Assembly (NCBI RefSeq): GCF_920987055.1
Contig: NZ_CAKLBX010000001.1
Span: 916,501 to 980,500 of the forward strand
Length of the DNA: 64,000 nt
Direction of reading: 5' to 3'
From: Novosphingobium sp. CECT 9465
GTDB lineage: Bacteria > Pseudomonadota > Alphaproteobacteria > Sphingomonadales > Sphingomonadaceae
Positions 8,827-17,462 of the stretch are shown piece by piece. The translations under genes and the position numbers were made by a program. The notes beneath the pieces were generated by a model. The model made no database searches. It had not been told where the DNA came from and was given only the letters and a program-made list of their open reading frames with translations. Position 1 is the stretch's first letter; every line of letters starts with the position of its first letter.

Positions 8827-10560
8827 ATGAACCTTCATGCCGACTTCGCTCGGGTAATCGACGCTGCGCTTGGAGCGCTGGAAGCGGCGGGTACACTGCC
8901 CGGCGGGCTGAACCGAAGTGCGGTGACGTGCGAGCCGCCGCGCGATCCTTCGCATGGCGATCTTTCCACCAATGCCGCGATGGTGCTGGCCAAGCCCGCT
9001 GGCACCAACCCGCGCGCCCTGGCGGCGCTGCTCGTGGCGGAACTCGAAAAGGAACCGCGCGTGGTTTCCGCAGAGATCGCCGGGCCGGGCTTCATCAACC
9101 TGCGGCTGACCGACGATTCATGGCGCGGCGAACTGGCGCTGATCGCAAGCGCAGGCGCGGATTACGGACGGTCCGATATGGGCGGCGGCAAGGTCGTCAA
9201 TGTCGAATATGTCTCGGCCAACCCCACCGGCCCGATGCACATGGGCCATTGCCGCGGCGCGGTCGTCGGCGACGCGTTGGCTGATCTGCTGGCCTATAGC
9301 GGGCACAAGGTCATCAAGGAATATTACGTCAACGATGCCGGCGCTCAGGTCGATGTGCTCGCACGGTCGGTGCACATGCGGTATCGCGAAGCGCTGGGCG
9401 AGACGGTCGAAATTCCCGAAGGCCTTTATCCGGGCGATTATCTGGTCCCGGTGGGCGCAGAACTGGCCGCCGAATTTGGCGACAAATATGCCGCCGCGCC
9501 GGAATCCGAGTGGCTGATCGCATTTCGCACCCGCGCGGTGGCGGCGATGATGGACATGATCCGCGCCGATCTGGCCACGCTTGGCATCCGTCACGATCTT
9601 TTCTCGTCCGAAGCGGAGTTACAGGCATCGGGCAAGGTTGATGCTGCGGAAGGCTGGCTGCGCGCGCATGATCTCGTCTATGATGGCCTGCTCGAAGCGC
9701 CCAAGGGCAAGACGCTGGAAGACTGGGAGGCGGTGGAATTGCCGCTGTTCCGCTCGACCCGGTTCGGTGACGATCAGGACCGCCCGATCAAGAAGTCGAA
9801 CGGTGCCTGGACCTATTTCGGGGCGGATCTCGCCTATCACTTCCAGAAGGCCCAGAACGCCGATGCGCTGGTGGACATCTGGGGCGCTGACCATGCTGGC
9901 ACGGTCAAGCGGATCAGGGCGGCGGTTGCCGCGCTGACCAGCGCCGATGGCGGCACCGCAAAGCCGTTCGAGGTGAAGCTGGTGCAGATGGTGCAACTGC
10001 TGCGCGATGGCGAACCGGTGAAAATGTCGAAGCGTTCCGGCAACTTCGTCACGCTTTCGGACGTGGTGGATGAAGTGGGCAAGGACGTGGTGCGCTTCAC
10101 CATGCTGACCCGCAAGCCCGATGCGCAGATGGATTTCGATTTCGCCAAGGTGGTCGAGGCATCGAAGGACAACCCGGTCTTCTACGTGCAATATGCCCAC
10201 GCCCGCATCTGCCGGAACATCCGCAAGGGCGCGGACGAGGGGTTTGCGCCGTCAGGCGAGAATCTGGGGCTGCTGGGCGAAGAAGAACTGGCGCTGGTCA
10301 AGCTGGCTGCACAGTTCCCGCGCACGGTCGAGGCTGCTGCCGTGGCGCGCGAGCCGCACCGCATCGCATTCTTCCTCCACGATCTCGCGTCGGCGTTTCA
10401 TTCGTTCTACAATCTGGGTAACGACCGGCCGGAGAAGCGGTTCATTGTGGCACATGACTCCGCAATGACCGCAGCCCGCCTTTTCCTCGCCGCGCAAATC
10501 GGGCAGGTAATCAGGAACGGTCTCGCCCTGCTCGGTGTCGAGGCTGCGCAAGAACTTTGA
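8827..10560 (+). CDS. argS: arginyl-tRNA synthetase
   Basis: Class I aminoacyl-tRNA synthetase charging tRNA-Arg. The HIGH-type motif is HMGH in SANPTGPMHMGHCRGAVVG and the KMSKS motif is KMSKRSGNFV. An N-terminal additional domain (first about 110 residues) and the C-terminal DALR anticodon-binding domain (VQYAHARICRNIRK onward) are present. The frame is open back to 8635, but that part is translated REP repeat; the ATG at 8827 (MNLHADFARVIDAAL) matches the family, with 8812 an alternative. About 577 residues. Confidence 0.96.
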   Translation: MNLHADFARVIDAALGALEAAGTLPGGLNRSAVTCEPPRDPSHGDLSTNAAMVLAKPAGTNPRALAALLVAELEKEPRVVSAEIAGPGFINLRLTDDSWRGELALIASAGADYGRSDMGGGKVVNVEYVSANPTGPMHMGHCRGAVVGDALADLLAYSGHKVIKEYYVNDAGAQVDVLARSVHMRYREALGETVEIPEGLYPGDYLVPVGAELAAEFGDKYAAAPESEWLIAFRTRAVAAMMDMIRADLATLGIRHDLFSSEAELQASGKVDAAEGWLRAHDLVYDGLLEAPKGKTLEDWEAVELPLFRSTRFGDDQDRPIKKSNGAWTYFGADLAYHFQKAQNADALVDIWGADHAGTVKRIRAAVAALTSADGGTAKPFEVKLVQMVQLLRDGEPVKMSKRSGNFVTLSDVVDEVGKDVVRFTMLTRKPDAQMDFDFAKVVEASKDNPVFYVQYAHARICRNIRKGADEGFAPSGENLGLLGEEELALVKLAAQFPRTVEAAAVAREPHRIAFFLHDLASAFHSFYNLGNDRPEKRFIVAHDSAMTAARLFLAAQIGQVIRNGLALLGVEAAQEL

Positions 10561-10588
10561 CGCGAGCGTGAACGGCAGGGGCGTGAGC

Positions 10589-11350
10589 ATGACTGGTGAT
10601 GAACATAACTCCTGGCAGGATCAGGACGACGGCATGGGAGCCAGGCCGTTTGACGTTGCGACCGAACTGGGCGCGAACGATGATCTTGGGAACCGCAATC
10701 CGGGTGACCGGCTTGCGCTGGGTGATGAAGAGCGCCTGCCGTGGCTGGAAAGCGCCGACGACGTGGATGCGGATGATGAGGACAGCGGCAATGGCCGGTT
10801 GATCGGCTTTGCCGTGATGGGCCTGATCGTGCTGGCGGCGCTGATCGGCGGCATCTGGTATGCGACCAACAAGGCCAGCGGACCCGCCAATGCCGATGGC
10901 AGCCTGATCGAGGCGAGCAAGGAACCCTACAAGGTTGCGCCAAGCGATCCGGGCGGAAAGACCTTTGCCGGCACCGGCGATTCGAGCTTCAAGGTGAGCG
11001 AGGGCCAGAAGCCAGGCGCCAATCTGGCCGGTTCTGCTTCGCCTGTTCCCGCAGCAACGCCTTCGGCCAAGCCGAGCGCCACGGCCTCCGCCAGCGCTTC
11101 TGCCGTTGCAGCCGGCGGTGTCGGTGTGCAGGTCGGCGCGTTTTCGTCGAATGCATCAGCGGAAACGGCGTGGAACAAACTGGTGGGTACGCATGAAGCA
11201 CTCAAGGGCCTGCAGCACCGCGTGATAGAGGGCAAGGCCGATATCGGCACCGTCTATCGTCTTCAGGCGGTTGCGAGCGATGGTCCCGCAGCCAACGCGC
11301 TGTGCCAGAAGTTGCAGGCGGGCGGCCTGAAATGTCAGGTAAAGCGCTGA
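10589..11350 (+). CDS. SPOR domain membrane protein
   Basis: Probable cell-division or envelope protein that binds denuded peptidoglycan through a C-terminal SPOR domain (GVGVQVGAFSSNASAETAWN to the end LQAGGLKCQVKR). An acidic cytoplasmic N-terminus of about 70 residues is followed by one transmembrane helix (LIGFAVMGLIVLAALIGGIW) and an Ala/Ser/Pro-rich periplasmic linker. It starts 29 bp after argS and precedes nagZ, the usual sphingomonad arrangement. About 253 residues; the ATG at 10589 avoids overlap with argS. Confidence 0.87.
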   Translation: MTGDEHNSWQDQDDGMGARPFDVATELGANDDLGNRNPGDRLALGDEERLPWLESADDVDADDEDSGNGRLIGFAVMGLIVLAALIGGIWYATNKASGPANADGSLIEASKEPYKVAPSDPGGKTFAGTGDSSFKVSEGQKPGANLAGSASPVPAATPSAKPSATASASASAVAAGGVGVQVGAFSSNASAETAWNKLVGTHEALKGLQHRVIEGKADIGTVYRLQAVASDGPAANALCQKLQAGGLKCQVKR

Positions 11351-11421
11351 GCCGCTAGTTTTCCCCCGCCAAGCGTGAACCCGGCCTTGAGAAAGCGCCG
11401 GGTTTGCGCGAGTCTTGCGTG

Positions 11422-12438
11422 ATGCTGCCTGCAATCTTCGGGCTTTCCGGCCTGACCCTGACTGACGACGAACGCGCGTTTTTCCGCGATGCCGACCCGG
11501 CGGGATATATCCTGTTCGGGCGCAATGTGGATAGCCGTGCACAATTGCGCGCGCTGACCGACGAATTGCGCGCGCTGCATGGGCGGGATCGCACGTTCAT
11601 CTGCATCGATCAGGAGGGCGGGCGCGTCGCCAGAATGAAGCCGCCGGTGTGGACTGCTTATCCTCCCGGTGAGCGTTTTGACCGGCTCTACGATGTTGCA
11701 CCTGCAAGCGCGATCGAGGCGGCGCGGGTCAATGCCCATGCGCTGGGGCTGGATCTGGCAGAGGCCGGGATCAGCGTCGATTGCCTGCCGCTGCTCGATG
11801 TGCGGCAGCCCGGCGCGCATGACGTGATCGGGGATCGGGCTTTGGGGGCGGAGCCGATGCGCGTGGCTGCGCTGGGGCGGGCCACGCTTGACGGGCTGGC
11901 GCGGGCCGGGGTGGCGGGCGTGGTCAAGCACATGCCGGGCCATGGCCGCGCGCTGGTGGACAGCCACAAGGAATTGCCAACCGTCACGGCCTCTGCGGAA
12001 GAACTGGCGCTGGACCTGGCACCGTTCCGCACGTTGCAGGACGCCACGATCGCGATGACAGCCCATGTGCGCTTCACCGCGTGGGATGCCGATAATCCCG
12101 CTACCCATTCGGCGTTCGTGATCGAGGAGATCATCCGCCAGACCATCGGGTTCGGCGGACTGCTGCTGACTGACGATCTGGATATGCAGGCCCTGGGCGG
12201 CACCGTGCCGGAACGGGCGGCAAAGGCGCAAGCGGCGGGGTGCGATCTTGCGCTCAATTGCTGGGCGAAGATGGATGACATGGCCGGGATCGCCAAATAC
12301 CTTTCACCGATGAGTGTGTTGACGGCGGAGCGGCTGGAGCGGGCGCTTGCGCTGACGGCGGCGTTCGATGGGCCGACGGAAATGGCAGAACAGCCGGTGC
12401 TTCTTGCCACGCGTGACCGGCTGCTGGAACTGGCCTGA
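11422..12438 (+). CDS. nagZ: beta-N-acetylhexosaminidase NagZ (GH3)
   Basis: Cytosolic glycosidase that removes GlcNAc from muropeptides during peptidoglycan recycling. The GH3 signature is VVKHMPGHGRALVDSHKELP, with the His/Asp dyad typical of NagZ, and the nucleophile Asp lies in LLLTDDLDMQAL. IDQEGGRVARMKPP is also diagnostic. 338 residues from the ATG at 11422. Its stop overlaps scpA (TGATG), giving an SPOR-nagZ-scpA-scpB operon. Confidence 0.94.
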   Translation: MLPAIFGLSGLTLTDDERAFFRDADPAGYILFGRNVDSRAQLRALTDELRALHGRDRTFICIDQEGGRVARMKPPVWTAYPPGERFDRLYDVAPASAIEAARVNAHALGLDLAEAGISVDCLPLLDVRQPGAHDVIGDRALGAEPMRVAALGRATLDGLARAGVAGVVKHMPGHGRALVDSHKELPTVTASAEELALDLAPFRTLQDATIAMTAHVRFTAWDADNPATHSAFVIEEIIRQTIGFGGLLLTDDLDMQALGGTVPERAAKAQAAGCDLALNCWAKMDDMAGIAKYLSPMSVLTAERLERALALTAAFDGPTEMAEQPVLLATRDRLLELA

Positions 12439-13235
12439 TGGCCGACACCAGCCTCCCGGCGCTGTTCGATGGCGACGCGGCGTGGGAAGGCATCGGCTCG
12501 GCCGATGCTGGCGATGCTGCACTCTATCTGGAACTGGACGGCTGGGAAGGTCCGCTCGATCTTTTGCTGGAACTGGCACGGCGTCAGAAGGTCGATCTGC
12601 GGACGATCTCCATCCTCGATCTTGTCGATCAGTATCTCGGTTACATCGATCGGGCCGAAGCGCTGAAGCTGGAACTGGCGGCTGATTATCTGGTGATGGC
12701 GGCATGGCTTGCCTACCTCAAATCGCTGTTGCTGTTGCCGCGCGACCCCGAAGTGCAGCCAAGCCCGGAGGAACTGGCGCTGAAGTTGCAACTGCGGCTC
12801 CAGCGGCTCGGCGCGATGCGCGAGGCCGGAGCGCGGCTGATGGCGCGCGACCGGATAGGGCGCGACGTGTTCATGCGTGGATGCCCGGAAGGGTTGCGAG
12901 TAGACCGCAAGGCATTGTGGAATTGCGACATCTTTGCGCTGATCCAGGCCTATGGCGCGATAAAACTGCGCAACCAGCCGGTTGTCCACATGGTGCGCGC
13001 GCGCGCAGTGATGACGCTTGATGCGGCGCTGACTCGCGTATCGAAAATGCTTGGTGTGGCGGTAGAATGGACCGATCTGCGCGCGTTTCTGCCGTCTGAT
13101 GCGGACCCCTTGCTGCGCAAGTCGGCACTGGCATCGAGCTTCCTTGCAGCGCTGGAACTGGCCAAGCAGGGACGCGCGGAAATTGCGCAGGATGCCGCGT
13201 TCGGTCCATTGCTTTTGCGGGCTGCACGGCCATGA
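12438..13235 (+). CDS. scpA: segregation and condensation protein A
   Basis: Kleisin subunit of the bacterial SMC condensin; it bridges the SMC heads and works with ScpB. The N-terminal motif LDGWEGPLDLLLELARRQKVDL and the segment VDQYLGYIDRAEALKLELAADYLVMA (in pieces) are typical of ScpA. 265 residues. The start overlaps the nagZ stop and the end overlaps scpB by four bases. Confidence 0.94.
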   Translation: MADTSLPALFDGDAAWEGIGSADAGDAALYLELDGWEGPLDLLLELARRQKVDLRTISILDLVDQYLGYIDRAEALKLELAADYLVMAAWLAYLKSLLLLPRDPEVQPSPEELALKLQLRLQRLGAMREAGARLMARDRIGRDVFMRGCPEGLRVDRKALWNCDIFALIQAYGAIKLRNQPVVHMVRARAVMTLDAALTRVSKMLGVAVEWTDLRAFLPSDADPLLRKSALASSFLAALELAKQGRAEIAQDAAFGPLLLRAARP

Positions 13236-13834
13236 CGCCGCGCGATGATCTTACCCGCGCAGTGGAGGCAGCGTTGTTTGCAGCGGTGCAGCCAATGACC
13301 ATCGCGGAACTGTCGGCCCACCTTGGCGGAGCGGCGGTAGACGGTGCGATTGCGGAGTTGCAGGCAGACTACGCCGGGCGCGGGGTGCAACTGGTGGAGC
13401 GTGGGGGCCGCTGGCACTTTCAGACAGCGCCCGACCTTGCGCACCTGCTGCGGCGCGAAAAGGAAGAGCCGCGCCGCCTTTCCCGCGCGGCAACCGAAGC
13501 GCTGGCGATCATTGCCTATCACGAACCTGTCAGCCGGGCAGAGATCGAGGCAATTCGGGGCGTGCAGACCGCCAAGGGCACACTGGATGTGCTGCTGGAA
13601 GCGGGATGGATTCGCATTGCCGGGCGGCGCGAAGTGCCGGGGCGCCCGACGATTTATGCAACCGCGCCTGATTTTCTCACGCATTTCGGGCTGTCATCGC
13701 GGCGGGATCTGCCGGGAATCGAGGAATTGCGCGCGGCCGGCCTGCTTGACCCGGTGGACGAGGCGTTTGCCGTCTTGACGGGAGGCGGTGATGACGACAC
13801 GGCAGGGGAAGAACCGCCTGGCGGGATCGCATGA
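13232..13834 (+). CDS. scpB: segregation and condensation protein B
   Basis: Winged-helix partner of ScpA in the SMC complex. It begins with LTRAVEAALFAAVQPMTIAE and contains the family motif ATEALAIIAYHEPVSRAEIE and the RREVPGRPTIYATAPDFLTHFGL segment. 200 residues, ATG overlapping the scpA stop. A stretch of about 90 bp then leads to tatA. Confidence 0.94.
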   Translation: MTPRDDLTRAVEAALFAAVQPMTIAELSAHLGGAAVDGAIAELQADYAGRGVQLVERGGRWHFQTAPDLAHLLRREKEEPRRLSRAATEALAIIAYHEPVSRAEIEAIRGVQTAKGTLDVLLEAGWIRIAGRREVPGRPTIYATAPDFLTHFGLSSRRDLPGIEELRAAGLLDPVDEAFAVLTGGGDDDTAGEEPPGGIA

Positions 13835-13923
13835 AAACAACAGCAAGGACTGGCTGGTCAGACGCGACCGGGCTACCTATCTAGAGGTCGGCGTTCCAGA
13901 AGGAGCGCAAAGGAGTTTGTGAC

Positions 13924-14184
13924 ATGGGTGGTCTTTCCCTTCCGCACCTGATCGTGCTTGCGCTGGTGGTTCTGGTCCTGTTTGGCCGTGGCCGCATTTC
14001 CGAAATGATGGGCGATTTCGGCAAAGGCATCAAAAGCTTCAAGCAGGGCATGACGGACGAGGACAACAAGCCTGTCCCGCCTCCAGCCCAGATCCAGCAG
14101 CAGGTGCCGCCCGTGGCGCAGCCCACGCCCCAGCCGACGCCCCAGCCCACGGCGCAGCCAACCTCGACCGATCAGGCCAAGTAA
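13924..14184 (+). CDS. tatA: Sec-independent translocase subunit TatA
   Basis: Pore-forming subunit of the twin-arginine translocase. A single N-terminal membrane helix ([20 protein letters not shown]) is followed by the amphipathic helix with the [11 protein letters not shown] motif. The C-terminus is a Pro/Gln/Thr repeat ([15 protein letters not shown]). 86 residues. AAGGAG about eight bases upstream of the ATG is a good ribosome site. First of tatA-tatB-tatC. Confidence 0.95.
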   Translation: MGGLSLPHLIVLALVVLVLFGRGRISEMMGDFGKGIKSFKQGMTDEDNKPVPPPAQIQQQVPPVAQPTPQPTPQPTAQPTSTDQAK

Positions 14185-14219
14185 GCCTTTCGTCGCAAGT
14201 CCGCCGGGGACCATGAGCC

Positions 14220-14624
14220 GTGTTTGACATCGGCGCTTCCGAACTGCTGGTGCTGGTCATCGTGGCGATCGTCGTGATCGGCCCGAAGGATCTGCCCATG
14301 GCCTTGCGCACCGCAGGCCGATGGGTGGCCAAGATGCGCAGCGTTTCCAATCACTTCCGCTCCGGCATCGAAACCATGATGCGAGAGGCGGAGATGGAGG
14401 AGATGGAGCGCAAGTGGAAGGAGCAGAACGAACGGATCATGCGCGAAACCGCAGCGCAGGAAGCCGCCGCAGCCGCGCAAGGGCAGGGCGTTGAGGCCGC
14501 TGCCGATCAGAACGATCCTTTGCCCGCAGGCGAACCGGACCCGGTGATGATCGGGCCTATGCCGCCCGATCACAAGATGGCCGATACGCCTGCGGTTCCC
14601 GGTCCCGGAACGGCGCAGCCATGA
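14220..14624 (+). CDS. tatB: Sec-independent translocase subunit TatB
   Basis: Tat receptor-complex subunit acting with TatC. Starts at GTG (MFDIGASELLVLVIVAIVVI), the characteristic TatB N-terminal helix with a Glu in the membrane, followed by the GPKDLPMALRTAGRW hinge and a long charged helix rich in Glu and Arg (REAEMEEMERKWKEQNERIM). 134 residues; C-terminus low complexity. It overlaps tatC by four bases (ATGA). Confidence 0.94.
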   Translation: MFDIGASELLVLVIVAIVVIGPKDLPMALRTAGRWVAKMRSVSNHFRSGIETMMREAEMEEMERKWKEQNERIMRETAAQEAAAAAQGQGVEAAADQNDPLPAGEPDPVMIGPMPPDHKMADTPAVPGPGTAQP

Positions 14625-15421
14625 TCGACGATATCGACGAGAGCCAGGCACCGCTGCTCGACCATCTGCTGGAACTGCGGACGCGGTTGCTGCGCTGCGT
14701 TTACGCGTTGATGGCCGCCTTTGCCGTCTGCTTCTATTTTGCCGACGACATTTTTAGCATCCTTGCGCGTCCGCTCGTCGTGGCGTTTCCGCCTGGGCAG
14801 GGCAAACTGATCTATACCAAGCTCTATGAGGCGTTCTTCGTCGAACTGAAGGTTTCGATGTTCGCGGCGTTTTTCATCAGCTTTCCGGTGATCGCCAACC
14901 AGTTGTGGGCATTTGTTGCGCCCGGTCTCTATGCGCGGGAAAAGAAGGCGTTCCTGCCTTTCATCCTGGCGACGCCGGTCCTGTTCACCATGGGCGCCAG
15001 CCTTGCCTATTTCGTGGTCATGCCCACCGCGTTCAAATGGTTTTTGGGCTTCGAAGGCAACAAGGGCGGCCTGCAACTGGAGGCACTACCGGGGACGGGG
15101 GATTACCTCAGTCTGGTCATGCAGTTCATTCTGGCCTTCGGGATCAGCTTCCTGCTGCCGGTGCTGCTGATGCTGCTCAACCGCGCAGGGATCGTCAGCC
15201 GTGCACAATTGGTCAAGGCGCGGCGCTATGCCATCGTGATGATCTTTGCGGTGGCGACAGTGGCGACGCCGCCCGATGTTGTCTCCCAACTGATGCTGGC
15301 CATTCCGCTGCTGCTGCTGTTTGAAGGTACGCTGGTGCTGATGCGCTTTACCGAAAGCGCCGATGCCAAGCGCAAGGCCGAGGAAGAGGCGGCGGAGAAG
15401 GCGAGGGCAGACGCTGGTTAG
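14621..15421 (+). CDS. tatC: Sec-independent translocase subunit TatC
   Basis: Polytopic core of the Tat receptor. Begins with PLLDHLLELRTRLLRCVYAL, the conserved cytoplasmic N-terminus, and has six membrane helices; YTKLYEAFFVELKVSMFAAFF (split here as motif YTKLYEAFFVELK) and the FRYG-equivalent periplasmic loops are recognisable. 266 residues with a charged C-terminal tail (AKRKAEEEAAEKARADAG). Starts inside the tatB stop. Confidence 0.95.
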   Translation: MIDDIDESQAPLLDHLLELRTRLLRCVYALMAAFAVCFYFADDIFSILARPLVVAFPPGQGKLIYTKLYEAFFVELKVSMFAAFFISFPVIANQLWAFVAPGLYAREKKAFLPFILATPVLFTMGASLAYFVVMPTAFKWFLGFEGNKGGLQLEALPGTGDYLSLVMQFILAFGISFLLPVLLMLLNRAGIVSRAQLVKARRYAIVMIFAVATVATPPDVVSQLMLAIPLLLLFEGTLVLMRFTESADAKRKAEEEAAEKARADAG

Positions 15422-15530
15422 GTGGAACTGGCGATAGTGCCAAAATGGGTGAGTGGCCGTGGTTTCGAAGTTGACGAGTCATTGGAGTGCACGTTAACTT
15501 ACGCAACATTCGAACTGAGGTTTGTCGCTC

Positions 15531-17408
15531 ATGATTCGTGCGTCTCTTCTATTTGCCATTTTATTTGCGACACCTGCACTCGCTGCTCCCACGACTTCGC
15601 CGATAGGTGTCGGGGCTGCCAATTGGGACCGGATGAGTTACGAAGATATTGCCGCCAGAACTCGTACGGCCATGCGTCGCGCAGAGATCGAGGCTGCGGC
15701 ACTGGCGGGAGATGGAGAGGCGGCCACGTTGGCGGCCTGTGCTTCGTGGCGTGGATGGTGGGGATCGCCCGATGTGGTGAAGGGCAAAGTCTGGGCGCAG
15801 CGAGCGGCTTATCTTGGATTCGCCCCTGGAATGACCGAGCTAGCTCTGATTCTTGAGGCGGAATCGCCCAACAAGGTGGCAAGTGCAGAGGCGGTCCAAT
15901 GGTTCCGCAAGGCTGCCGAAGCGGGAAGCGCTGATGCCATGACCCACCTGTCCCGGCTCTATGCGGCAGGGAAAGCTGTGCGCCGTTCCCGTGATGAAGA
16001 GATTGTCTGGATGCAGCGCGCTGCACAGGCCGGGTCGCCATTTGCCGCATCGGCTCTGCGAGAGGCGGGAATTCCGGTGACGCCATCCGTTGCCACGACA
16101 CGCCGCGGAACTGCCGCGCCATTGCCTTCGGGAGGTCTGCAGGATCGCGTGATGCGCTTGTCAGCAGTCTCGTCGCTGCGTTTCTCGTCAAACCCGAATG
16201 CTCCCGGCCTTTCGTCGCTCATAGCAAGGTATCAGCCTGAATTTCAGGCACTTGCCGAAATCCGCAAAGCTCACGATGCCGAAGCGATGCGCTTCTCCAG
16301 CATCAGATCATTGAGCCAACGGGAAAATGGCTATGGCGGCGCTGATCCGGGGCGCTCGGCCCAGTTCGACGCACGCGGTCGGAAGATTGCAGCCGATGCG
16401 GTCAATCTGATCGAGAGATTCCTTCAGGACATCCCGGCAACTTACGGCAAGATCAACGTATCCTCGCAGGCGGGGCAGGCCAATCAGGCCATTGGCTTTG
16501 TCGATTCGTTCCAAAGGCTCGTCCCTTATTCGATTGGCACTGCGCAGCAGGACGCTTTGAACGCGCCATTCAAGAACGCGCTTCTTGGCATGAGGGCACA
16601 GTTTGCCGGCGCTGTTGCGCAAGCCAATGCCGAGGAATTGGCGAAGGCGCTCCAATCAGCACCGAATCTCTTTGCGTTTCAGACACTCAGTTCCTCATTC
16701 TGGGTGACCGATTTCGCCGAGAAGCAGGCCATCGTGTCTCAGGTTCCGCCCTTCCAGTCATACCGCCTGTGGATGGCCAGGCTCAATGATCAGCAGCGAG
16801 AGAGCAACGAACGCGAATATGCGCGTCAGCAACAGGAACTGAAGCAAGAAATTGCGGAATGGAAAGTGCCGGTTGTAGCAGGGGGGCCTAGTCGCTTTGA
16901 TGCCGTGCAGGCAATCCGAAAAGCCTATTTTGCCGAAAGCTCGTCTTATTATGCAATTGGCGAAGACGTGATCGGCATGGGCAATCCACGCGGCATCCAC
17001 TTCGATTATCGCTATATTTTGACAAAAATGCGCTGCAGCCTTGGGAATGGGGGTTTCACCTGCAGCTATACGTTACAGCGTGAGCGACAGGCAGACCCCA
17101 AGAAAAGCGATGGCGGCGATGTGATGGGATATACGGTCGATCTGTTGGGCCAGATTGCTGGCGCCATGGGGGTGCCGTTGGCGACTAATAAGCCATTCCA
17201 GCATACAGCCGTTTTCATCCGTTCACCAAGGGGCTGGTCGTCGCCAACCTGGGAGAAGATCGTGGACGATGAACATCGCGTTCGCTGCGATACCACCCGT
17301 GAGGCAACGGGCAACGCGACGATCGTGAAGTGGGGGCCTGCCGTAGGCTACTTCCCAGAATATGAAAACAAGACTGTCTGCACGGATCGTGGTCCCAGAA
17401 CGCCCTGA
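15531..17408 (+). CDS. secreted Sel1-repeat protein with unknown C-terminal region
   Basis: Exported protein of about 625 residues. A clear signal peptide (MIRASLLFAILFATPALAAP) is followed by two or three Sel1-like repeats (EAVQWFRKAAEAGSADAMTH, EEIVWMQRAAQAGSPFAASA; about residues 110-180). The remaining 440 residues match nothing I know; a segment around residues 490-530 has paired cysteines (MRCSLGNGGFTCSYTLQRE). The ATG at 15531 follows GAGG ten bases upstream. It stands alone and its codon choice looks less GC-biased than its neighbours. A periplasmic protein-interaction role is only a guess. Confidence 0.7.
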   Translation: MIRASLLFAILFATPALAAPTTSPIGVGAANWDRMSYEDIAARTRTAMRRAEIEAAALAGDGEAATLAACASWRGWWGSPDVVKGKVWAQRAAYLGFAPGMTELALILEAESPNKVASAEAVQWFRKAAEAGSADAMTHLSRLYAAGKAVRRSRDEEIVWMQRAAQAGSPFAASALREAGIPVTPSVATTRRGTAAPLPSGGLQDRVMRLSAVSSLRFSSNPNAPGLSSLIARYQPEFQALAEIRKAHDAEAMRFSSIRSLSQRENGYGGADPGRSAQFDARGRKIAADAVNLIERFLQDIPATYGKINVSSQAGQANQAIGFVDSFQRLVPYSIGTAQQDALNAPFKNALLGMRAQFAGAVAQANAEELAKALQSAPNLFAFQTLSSSFWVTDFAEKQAIVSQVPPFQSYRLWMARLNDQQRESNEREYARQQQELKQEIAEWKVPVVAGGPSRFDAVQAIRKAYFAESSSYYAIGEDVIGMGNPRGIHFDYRYILTKMRCSLGNGGFTCSYTLQRERQADPKKSDGGDVMGYTVDLLGQIAGAMGVPLATNKPFQHTAVFIRSPRGWSSPTWEKIVDDEHRVRCDTTREATGNATIVKWGPAVGYFPEYENKTVCTDRGPRTP

Positions 17409-17462
17409 GTCCCGACTTTGAGCAATTGGCAAAGCGCGTTGCCCAGTTGCCTTTTCACCGTT

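Noticed and set aside
17409..17462. Possible terminator between the Sel1 and amidohydrolase genes
   Set aside because: A weak stem (GGCAA/TTGCC) without a proper T-run; not strong enough to annotate.
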